NCBI RefSeq assembly: GCF_949987535.1
Contig: NC_080067.1
Span: forward strand, 1,612,001 to 1,676,000
DNA: 64,000 bases
Direction of reading: 5' to 3'
Source: Balaenoptera acutorostrata
Lineage: Eukaryota; Chordata; Mammalia; Artiodactyla; Balaenopteridae
Within the stretch, counting starts at the first letter, position 1; every line of letters starts with the position of its first letter. The notes below the pieces were generated by a model. It worked only from the letters and a program-made list of their open reading frames with translations. It searched no databases and was not told the origin of the DNA. The position numbers and the translations under genes were made by a program. Shown one piece after another: positions 56,077 through 64,000 of this stretch.

Positions 56077-56120
<44 letters not shown>
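56076..56120 (+). repeat. (TG)n microsatellite
   Basis: About 22 uninterrupted TG units, followed by one CG interruption. Starts exactly at the edge of the L1 fragment. Likely polymorphic in length. Confidence 0.95.
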
Positions 56121-56124
<4 letters not shown>

Positions 56125-56369
56125 CTTAGCTAACTCCCAGTTGATCCCAGAGGCATGAGCTATAAATGACTATTGTTCACCACGCGAGGTCACAGTTGCT
56201 ATGCAGCAACAGCTAACTCACACCAGATAGGTTCTAGACCATCATTTGGCCGGTTGATTGGACCTGGAAATTCAGTCTATGGTTTGGAGGAACACTCAGG
56301 AACTTCAACCTGCTTAAGTACCAAGATCAGCGCTCTCACTGAGTTCAAGGGTTAGATGGTATAATTTGA

Positions 56370-56560
56370 AGAAAAATGGTCTGGGATCCAGAAACTCTGA
56401 ATTCAAGTTCTGATTTTACAATATACTGGCTCTCTGCTGTACGTTGGATAGGTCCTTAACTTCTCCAACTTCAGCCTCCACATTTCTAAAACAGGGATAA
56501 TAACATTTGCTTCAGGCATTTTATAATAATCAAGTAGCATCACACACGTAAGACGTATAT
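56370..56560 (+). repeat. MIR SINE remnant
   Basis: 'gggatccagaaactctgaattcaagttctgattttacaatatactgg', 'ggataggtccttaacttctcc', 'ttctaaaacagggataataacatttgcttcagg' and 'taatcaagtagcatcacacacgtaa' keep the MIR order. Confidence 0.75.
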
Positions 56561-56577
56561 CTAAAGCCAAACATATG

Positions 56578-57029
56578 TGTTGTGGGTCACACTGTACTCC
56601 CCAGAAAGATACATTGTAGTTCTAACCCCAGGTACTTTGAATGTGACCTCATTTGGAAATAGGGTTGTTCAGACGCAATCAAGTTACGATTAGGTAGGCT
56701 CTAACCCAATGACTGGTGTCCCTATAAGTAGAGGGAGGTTTGGAGACATGCCCAGGGAAGAAGGCCATGTGACTGTGGAGGTGGAAATTGGAGTCAGTGA
56801 TGCAACTAAAAGCCAGTGATACTGAGGATTGCCACTAAGAATGGCTGGCAGGAACCAGAAGCCAGGAAGAGGCAGGGAAAGGTCCTTCCCTAGAGCCTTC
56901 AGGGGGTGCGTGGCCCTGCTGACAACTTGATTTTAGACTCTCAGCTTCCAGAACTGTGAGCAAATAACTTTCCGTTGTTTGAAGCTGCTCTGTTGTACTT
57001 TGTTATGGCAGCCCCAGGGAACTAATGCA
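56578..57029 (+). mobile_element. MaLR-type solo LTR with perfect 5-bp TSD
   Basis: 452 bp from TGTTGTGGGTCACACTG to GGGAACTAATGCA. Words in order: 'ctaaccccaggtactttgaatgtgacctc', 'atttggaaatagggttgttcag', 'actggtgtccctataagtagaggg', 'ctcagcttccagaactgtgagc', 'ttgttatggcagcccc'. The duplication ATATG is at 56573-56577 and 57030-57034. Solo LTR with no internal sequence. Same family as 38133 and 52962. Confidence 0.85.
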
Positions 57030-57261
57030 ATATGGATGTTAAGTATTGTGCTAAATTATGAATTTCGCAAGAAGGAGTCAACTTACTTATGAGTATATGT
57101 GAGCCACCTTGGGGGACTTCAGAAATATTGAGGAGTAGGATGCTTTTTCCACAGCTGAAGTAACTAAGCTTGTATAATTTGAGTGTTAGTATTAATTTGA
57201 ACTCAGTTGTACCCACAGAAGAGTAAAGTTCAGGGGCTTTCTCATTATTTAGTGGAGCAAT

Positions 57262-57368
57262 GATATGGAAAATATTTAATAGTCACTAACATTTATCAAA
57301 TTCCAACTACTGCTCTCAGTGTTTTTATATATTAACTCATTTAAACTTCCCAGTGACACTGTGAGGTA
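57262..57368 (-). repeat. MIR, 3' half, interrupted
   Basis: On this strand 'cactaacatttatcaaattccaactactgctctcagtg' and 'tattaactcatttaaacttcccagtgacactgtgaggtact' are the reversed MIR tail. The rest of the MIR appears only after a 440-bp insertion, at 57808. Confidence 0.7.
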
Positions 57369-57804
57369 CTGGATCACTGAGGGTCTAATCAGGTGTGACC
57401 AGGAAAACACGACCTTGAATATTTAAAACAGAACTGATGATAGGCCAACAAGCGATGCTGAAACACCTTAGAGTCACAGCATCAGGAAGCGGCTATCACA
57501 CTGGGCTGGAAGGACAGAGGGAGAGGGCAGTGCTGCAGGAGGCCAGGGGCAGGGGTCACCGGGTCAAGGTCATGCTGGAATCGGAGCAGGCCTCTCCCAA
57601 GAGACCTGGAGCTGTGGAGGACATGCAGGAAGCGTGACTGAGGAGGGGCAGGGGGGAGAGACATGTCCTGGTTGTTTCCTCCCTCCTGCCCTCTCCCTTC
57701 ACACCCCCCGCTGGCTGAGCTGATGAGGGGAGGCCCCTTTGTGACCCAGAGCAGAGCAGGGAATCAGCAATCCCAGGAGCAAGAAGGCAGGCACCCGTTC
57801 TACC
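57369..57804. repeat. Unnamed repeat inserted in a MIR
   Basis: GC-rich insert interrupting the MIR. It contains 'aggccaacaagcgatgctgaaacacc', 'tcaggaagcggctatcac', 'gggctggaaggacag' and 'gacctggagctgtggagg'. The pattern resembles an old, common mammalian repeat I cannot name. No clear target duplication was found. Frames on it are chance. Confidence 0.45.
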
Positions 57805-57807
57805 TCC

Positions 57808-57930
57808 CGTTCAAGATAAAAGCGGAGGCCTAGAAGATAAAGTCACAGGGTAGGGTCACTCAGCCAGCGCTGAGATTTGAACCCAGGCAGTCTGGCTCAC
57901 CCCCGGGCTCTTGACCGCTGCTCGTAATAG
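57808..57930 (-). repeat. MIR, 5' half, continued
   Basis: 'agataaaagcggaggcctagaagataaag', 'tcacagggtagggtcactcagccagcgctgagatttgaacccaggcagtctggctc' and 'gggctcttgaccgctgctc' are the reversed MIR core and head. It is the continuation of the piece at 57262. Confidence 0.75.
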
Positions 57931-58900
57931 TGCTGCACTGGATTTAGGAGGAAGGTGGGGACGGGGAGCCTGGCGTGAACATTATTATGATTGTCCACGG
58001 GTCAGGAATTAAGGGCCTGGATTCGATTGGTATCTGTGAAATTGAAGAAAATAGGTTTCTTTGAGAAATACGACCAAGGCAAGAATTATTTGTTTAAGAG
58101 AAAGGAAATAGCTTTCGGTCATTAAAAAATATTTGAAAACAGAGAGAGACAATTTATTTAACTGCAACAGTATTCAAGCCAGCAAATAAGTGAGGCAGCA
58201 TGATGAGATTAAAAAAAATTTCCATTATCATTATAACAAATTGCCCCTCCACGAAATAATTTGAGATGTCTCTGAAAGTCTGCATTTTCCTTTTGTGAAA
58301 CTTCCGAAGTTGCTTCTCTTTTATGGTTTCCTTTTTTCATCTGCCTCAAGGCACATGCTAGTTATGCTATTCTCAATAAAAAACAGTATTCTAAGATATT
58401 GTTTTGCTTTGCAACTTGGAACCATGACCCTAAGATGACGTAATAAAATTAGAAGTGCTGTTTTATGCACAATTTACTTACTAGTCTAGGGGGTATAAAA
58501 TAAAATAACAAATAATTAATTGAACTAGGAAAAACTGTTGCATTTTTCTTTCTTTTTTAAATGATTTGTTAGCTAAATTTAATTAAGAAAATCAACAAGT
58601 CTGCTAGAAACTGGTAATTACTTGAATTATGGGTGATACAAATCTTTTCTAAAAATGTAAGTTGCAAAAAGGAAAAACCAGCTAAAGGAAACATAAATGT
58701 TCTTTCTAATGGATGTGGCATATGGGAGAGAGGCTTCATATACAGATTAACTAAAGCAGATATTGCATGCAGTTTAATGAAAACAAATGCCAATCTGTAT
58801 TGATTTAGATAACCCCGAATTCCTTTTGCTTCAGTAACTGCATTTTCCCATCGCTCCAAATTATCCAGATGATTGTTCTAACTGTCTACTCTGCCTGTGG
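57931..58900. other. Repeat-free AT-rich block, candidate conserved noncoding DNA
   Basis: Almost 1 kb without a recognisable transposon. It is rich in AT words and transcription-factor-like motifs ('attgcatgcagtttaatg', 'tgacgtaataaaatt', 'acaaataattaattg'). Regions like this often prove to be conserved enhancers, but composition alone cannot show it. No exon was seen; the 96-codon minus frame at 58569-58859 has no motif. Confidence 0.35.
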
Positions 58901-59124
58901 AGATAAACATAGGGAGTGATGGTTTCCATTTCATTCAGGTGAGCTAAAGCAAACTATCCAGTAAATGCCACTTGAGCTATCCTTCAACATTAGAGATTAT
59001 TTAATGACTACCTTCTCTGTGTCAGTAATGGAATATGAAAAGGATACTTGTGGGTCTTTGGTTTCAGGCAACAGAAATGTGTTAGGTACAGGTGTCTGAA
59101 TGGTTTGAATTATTGAACATTAAA
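58901..59124. other. Non-repetitive DNA, no gene seen
   Basis: No repeat or exon was recognised. Confidence 0.35.
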
Positions 59125-59519
59125 AAAATTCCTGTCAAAGACAAATATCATTATGATATTGCTTATGTGCAGAATCTTAAAAATATGATACAAATGAACT
59201 TATTTACAAAACAGAAATAGACTCACAGACTTAGAGAATGAACTTATGGTCACTGGGGGGAAGGGTTAGGAAGAGGGATAGTTAAGGAGTCTGGGATTAA
59301 CATACACACACTACTATATATAAAATAGATAACCAACAAGGACCTACTGTACAGCACAGGGAACTCTGCTCAATATTCTGTAATAACCTAAATGGGAAAA
59401 GAATCTGAAAAAGAATAGATACATGTATATGTATAACTGAATCACTAAGCTGGACACCTGAAACTAACAAATTGTTACTCAACTATGCCCCAATATAAAA
59501 TTAAAATTAAAAAAAAAAA
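59125..59519 (+). mobile_element. L1 3' end, plus strand
   Basis: 'aaatatcattatgatattgc', 'cacagacttagagaatgaacttatgg', 'caacaaggacctactgtacagcacagggaactctg' and 'aactatgccccaatataaaatt' with an A tail at about 59506-59519. Truncated at 5'. No clear TSD. Confidence 0.9.
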
Positions 59520-60286
59520 TCCACTAGATTCTTACCGACTCAGCTTCAGGAAATATCACTCATATTTCTAGTGTATATATAGTCATATATAGTCACTAAC
59601 CTTAAATAACTCACTATGACATGGGAGAGAAAGGCTATCCCCAAAAAAAAATCCTGTCAGTGGGAGTGGGAGTGATCAATAAAGTGATCCTGAAGGAAAG
59701 AAAGTGTGTGTTCATTTGGTTCCACCTTATTTCAGTTCCTGTTATGTATATTTGGATGAAAATTCTGGTTAAGGAGATATGTCTCTGACATAAAACTGTA
59801 GAATTCACCTAAGATTCAGACTACAAAAGCAAATGGACTTTACTGGGACCAGCGGTTCCAAACCTGGAATACCCGCAGAGGCCCATGAACAGAATAATGG
59901 GCGCCACCGAATTATGTTCAACATTTTGAAAAAGCTGGAGTAAATCTAAAAACAAAAAGAAATTAAAAATTGAAATATCCAATTGACATTTATATATATA
60001 TGCCTAATAGATATTGGGAAATCCAGATTTACATGCAGTCTTCTGGTGGAGAAAAAATTTTAAACATGGGATTCATGAGAAAGAAGTGAGAAAACATGTC
60101 TTTAATGTTTAAAGGGGTCAGAATTTTGTCCAATCCCTTGTTCATCTCAGGTGAGACAACCAAGGTCAGAGCTGTAGTGCATCTTAACTAATGTCACAGA
60201 GCTCTATAGTGTCCTCACTTGTATTAGGTATGAAATCTAGAGATTAAAGTGAACAAAGACCAGAACTCAGACATTAAGAGCTTTCT
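59520..60286. other. Non-repetitive DNA, no gene seen
   Basis: No gene was recognised. A short part near 59840-59960 ('ggaccagcggttccaaacctgg', 'gaggcccatgaacagaata') might be a hAT or old-repeat scrap. Confidence 0.35.
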
Positions 60287-60287
60287 G

Positions 60288-62470
60288 AGGGGGTGTGTGG
60301 CCAAGATGGCAGAGTAGGAAGACCCTGAGCTCACCTCCTCCATGGGCACACCACAATTATAACTATTTACAGAGCAACTGTCTCTGAGAATGACCTGAAG
60401 ACTAATAGAAAAGATCTTCTACAACTAAACACATAAAAAAGAAACCAAGATGAGATGGGTAGAAGGGGTAGAGATACAATATAGTCAAGAACAACACCCC
60501 TGAGTAGGCAACCCACAAACAAGAAAATAATCACAATTGCAGAAATTCTCCCCAAGCAGTGAAGGGATACCCAACCCGGGGGGTCATGCACCAGGAAGAT
60601 GAGCCCCCAGAACATTTGGCTTTGAAGGCCAGTGGGGCTTGCATACAGGAAAGATGGAGGGCTGTGGGAAACAGAGACTCTAGTCTTTAGGGTACATGCA
60701 AAATCTCATATGCTTTGAGTCCCAGAACAGAGGCAGAAATTTGAAAGGTGCCTGGGTTAGACCCACTTGCTGATCCTGGAGAGTCTCCCAGAGAGGCAGT
60801 AGGCAACTGGGACTCCCCTTGGATAGACGTGGGTGGCAGCCACTTTGGGGAGCGCATTCTACCACAAGGACACTGGCGCCAGTGAGCACCATTCTGGAGT
60901 CCTCCCTCTAGCCTAGTAGCTCTGGGGCTTACCCTCCCACCAGCAGGCCAACCCCCGTCCTGAGACTCCCCAGGCTATGCAGCCAGCTGCACAAGAACCT
61001 GGCCCTACGGACCAGTGGGCCAACAGCTACCACACGAGGCAGGGCCTGGCAGCCAACCAGGCTGGGAGCCAGATCTAACTACCGCTGTGCCCGCCGTGCT
61101 CCGCTCACCACAACAGAAGGGCCCATGCAGTCTACATAGGAGGCACCCCTAGAGCATATGGCTCTGGTGACCAGAGGGGTGTGTGCTGCTGGGCCCCATA
61201 GGATACCTCCTACACAAGACTACGTCTCCAAGATTGGGAAATGTAACCAAACCGCCTAATACACAGACGTAAACACAGAAAATTAGGCAAAAGGAGAAGA
61301 CAGAGGAGTATATTCCAAATGAAGAAACAAGCCCAAACCTCAGAAAAAGAACTAAACAAAGCAATGATAAAATACTGACCCAACGGAGTTCAAGGTAATA
61401 CTCATAAAGGTGCTCAATGAACTCAGGAGAAGAACAGAAGAACACAGTGAGAATTTTAACAGAGTTAGAAAATGTAAAGAAGAACACAACAGAGCTGAAG
61501 AATACAAAAATACAAAAACTGAAATAAAAAATACACTAGAAGGAATCAATAGTAGATTCAATGACACAGAGGAATGGATCAGCGAGCTGGAAGACAGAGC
61601 AGTGGAAATCCCTCAAGGTGAACAGAAAAAAGAATTTTAAAAAATAAGGACAGTTTAAGAGACCTCCAGGACAATATCAAGCATACTAACAGTTGCACTT
61701 TAGGGGTCCTAGAAGGAGAAGAGAGAAAGAAGGGGCAGGGAACATACCTGAAGACATAATAGCTGAAAACTTCCCTAACCTGGGAAAGAAAACAGACATC
61801 CAGGTCCAGGAAGCACAGAGAGTCCTAAACAAGATGAACTGGAAGAGGTCCCTGCCAAGACACACTGTAATTAAAATGGCAAACATTAAAGAGAAAGAGA
61901 AAATATTAAAAGCAGCAAGGGTAAAGCAACTAGTTACATGTAAGTGAATTCCCACAAGATTGTCAACTGACTTTTTAGCAGAAACTCTGCAGGCCAGAAG
62001 GGAGTCACATGATACAGTCCAAGTGATGAAAGGAAAAAAATTCTACAACCAAGAATATTCTACCTGGCAAGACTGTCATTCAGATTTGAAGGAGAGATAA
62101 AGAGTTTTACAGACAAGCAAAAGCTAAGAGCTCAGCACCACTCAACTGGCTTCACAAGAGTGCTAAAGGAACTTCTATAAGCAGAAAAAGATCACAACTA
62201 GAAATATGAAAATTACTAAAGGAAAAATCTCATAGTTAAGGCAAACATACAGTAAAGGTAGTAGATGAACTACTTATAAAGCTAGTAGGAAGGTTAAAAG
62301 ACAAAAGTAGTAAAATCATCTACAGTAAGTAGTTAAGGGATACACAAAACAATGTAAAATATAACATCAAACCATTTAATGTGTGTGTGTGGGTTAAAAA
62401 AGCAGGGTTGTTAGAAGGCTTTTGAGCTTATGATATCATCAGCTTAAAATAATCATATTTATACTTATAT
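60288..62470 (+). mobile_element. Older L1 retaining its 5' end but missing ORF2
   Basis: Starts with the L1 5' words 'gtgtggccaagatggcagagtagg' and 'ctgagctcacctcctccatggg', runs through a GC-rich 5' UTR (60288-61318), ORF1 (61319-62180) and the inter-ORF segment (up to about 62470, 'ctacagtaagtagttaagggatac'). No ORF2 or 3' UTR follows. L1 copies usually lose the 5' end, so this one was cut later by deletion or ended by premature polyadenylation. Confidence 0.85.
61319..62180 (+). pseudogene. L1 ORF1 pseudogene of an older subfamily
   Basis: ATG at 61319 begins the ORF1 N-terminus, but stops occur within about 20 codons and the frame to the natural TAA at 62178-62180 is shifted by one. The best surviving pieces are 61410-61640 (76 codons, Glu/Arg/Lys-rich coiled coil including LNELRRRTEEHSENFNRV) and 61693-61947 (84 codons, including the GNIPEDIIAENFPNL region of the RNA-recognition domain). 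Function as for other L1 ORF1 proteins; dead here. Confidence 0.85.
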
Positions 62471-62474
62471 TTAT

Positions 62475-63394
62475 ATTTATCACTCACACTCCTGGGTTTG
62501 GTTGTCTATTGACTCATCAAGGCTAAACTCAACTGATCCAGCTCTCCACTGTTCCACATGTCTTTTATCCTTTCCCTGAGACCAGCAACCTCTCCTGGAT
62601 GTGCTTTCATGGTGATGACCGAGATTCAAGAGAGAAGGTAAGTCCCAATGTACAAGCCCAAGTCAAGCCTCTTCTGCTTGCCTTGGCTACTAATATCCCA
62701 TTGGCCAAAGCAAGTTCCACGGCTGACCTTAGTGTCACGGGGCCACGCAGGTCATGCTGCTCACACTGGGAGGGAACTGCAAAATGATATGACAAAGGGC
62801 ATGGATAGAGGGAAGGGTGAAGAACTGCAGCCCTATTACTCTGCTGCCTTCGGGTGACTATGGTGAGTGGTTTCTTTCCCTCAGCTAGCAACCAGGACCA
62901 CAGAGTTTATTGCCTAAAGTTTATTCCCTTTCCTGTTCACCCAGTAAGTGATCTTCCTGCAGTCCCTAAATAAATTTTGAAACTTCTTGTAATTCTGTGG
63001 CTGGCTTTCACATAAGGCTTGAGCTTATTCAAAATGAAAGGGTCATTATTTTAGAACTCTGGATGTACTTGCAGAATGGAGAAACATAAATTTTTTTACA
63101 GCAGCAGATGGAACGATTTACACTGAATCTTTTTTCTCTATCCTCAGTTCTAATATTCTTCTTCATATTTCAGCAGAAGGTTTAATTTTTCATTTTGACA
63201 CTGTGATTCAACTTCCTCTTCAATAGCTTATATCTATAGAAAGCATATTTTATAAACCTCAGTAATGGATTCTTTTGTTCTTTAAAAAAAATCAGACATT
63301 AACAGTATTTCAACAAGGGCATTCATATGGTGAGATTTTCTCAGCAAACACTTTTTTCTAGATTTCTCTCCTTTTCATGTAGATTCATGATTAT
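62475..63394. other. Non-repetitive DNA, no gene seen
   Basis: No repeat or exon was recognised; frames 62599-62891 are chance overlaps on both strands. Confidence 0.4.
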
Positions 63395-63460
63395 ATTCAT
63401 AAGTTCTGAAATATCGTTGGTCCCTCAATAAATGTTTGTTGAATAAATACATGAATGAGT
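63395..63460 (+). repeat. LINE-2 3' end scrap
   Basis: 'ggtccctcaataaatgtttgttgaataaatacatgaatg' is the terminal motif of L2. Only the last bases are preserved. Confidence 0.5.
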
Positions 63461-63639
63461 TAACGTATACCTGAGCATCCATCAATTCTCAACCAATAAT
63501 GCCCAAAGAGGAAAGCTGATGTTTTGTAAACAAAATTATTTCCAACCCAACTGCAGCAACGAGAAGGAATGGATGGTCCAAGATCTTTACCTCTTTTGTA
63601 CAAAAATTTCACATCATCATGTGAAGATGAATCCCAGGA

Positions 63640-63960
63640 AACAACAATCTTGGCTAAGAGCAAATGTGGTTCATCAGAGCATTTTGATAACAGTGAAAAC
63701 TTCCACCAATAAGGGAATTGTTAAGTAAATATGGAATATGTAATACGGTGTAAACTTTAAAGTGACCAGTGTGAAGACATTGTAGGAAATTTTTTTTAAA
63801 AAAAGCAAGATACAAAACTGTAAGATCAATATATTTACATTTAGGCAAAGATTTATATAAAAACTATACATGAATGCACAAAAAATGATAGTAGCTGTGT
63901 TTTAGGATGCTTGCAAAAATGGAGTCATTTTTCCCTCTGATTTCTAAACTTTCTCTGATT
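63640..63960 (+). mobile_element. Probable old L1 3' end
   Basis: 'agggaattgttaagtaaatatggaatatg', 'aagacattgtaggaaat', 'caaaactgtaagatcaatatatttacattt' and 'ttctctgattttcttttactttttataatttgcaaaa' follow the order of an old L1M/L1ME 3' end. It runs to the end of the window and is diverged. Confidence 0.45.
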
Positions 63961-64000
63961 TTCTTTTACTTTTTATAATTTGCAAAAAAAAGAGTGCAAA

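Overview
This window looks like mammalian, and specifically cetacean (whale or dolphin), nuclear DNA. The strongest evidence is the tRNA-derived SINEs of the CHR type that are typical of cetaceans and their relatives. They carry a readable Pol III A box and B box, the extended body that ends in a 'cccaacacagccaaaaataaa'-type tail, and clean target-site duplications. L1 copies of the artiodactyl/cetacean kind are also present. I saw no ruminant BovB or Bov-tA sequence. The rest of the repeats are the usual placental-mammal mix: MIR, L2, hAT-Charlie (MER20 and MER5 types), MaLR-type LTRs and old L1M fragments. The family names are from recognition of the sequences, not from a database search.

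I found no convincing host protein-coding gene, tRNA gene or rRNA gene. The window reads as intergenic or deep intronic DNA. The only clear coding relics belong to L1 elements, and all of those are inactivated. Nearly every open reading frame is either a fragment of an L1 or SINE or a chance ORF in non-repetitive DNA.

Layout. Positions 1-11300 are mostly non-repetitive, with an L1 3' end (about 1.5-2.1 kb), a probable LTR (2.2-2.6 kb), a complete MER20 (3.6-3.8 kb), a G-rich tract at 7.4 kb, a MER5-type element with a MIR and a small minisatellite (8.1-8.6 kb), and a stretch at 10.7-11.2 kb with a protein-like but stop-ridden frame. Positions 11300-15000 hold two CHR SINEs, an L1 end and two copies of one LTR family in inverted orientation. 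Positions 15000-21700 are mostly unique DNA with a MIR and two L1 ends. At 21.8-24.3 kb there is an L1 carrying a SINE, followed by an old L1M fragment. At 25.4-25.9 kb there is a solo LTR with TATA box and polyadenylation signal. From 26 to 35 kb there are several SINEs, two more copies of the 13-kb LTR family, an L1 end and a second MER20. At 36.2-36.7 kb there is a 5'-truncated processed retrocopy of an mRNA I could not identify.

From 43.15 to 50.17 kb lies a near full-length L1 of about 7 kb. It has a GC-rich 5' UTR, an ORF1 of natural length with four in-frame stops, and an ORF2 broken by stops, frameshifts and a CHR SINE. From 50 to 57 kb there are more L1 ends, a possible chimeric retrocopy with a 17-bp duplication (51.6-52.3 kb), two MaLR-type solo LTRs with 5-bp duplications, and a (TG)n microsatellite. 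At 58.0-58.9 kb there is repeat-free AT-rich DNA that I consider the best candidate for conserved regulatory sequence. At 60.3-62.5 kb there is an older L1 that kept its 5' end but lost ORF2 and its 3' end.

I did not find a new biological system. The most useful leads are the processed retrocopy, the chimeric insertion, the inverted LTR pair, and the dated nest of insertions that could serve as phylogenetic markers.
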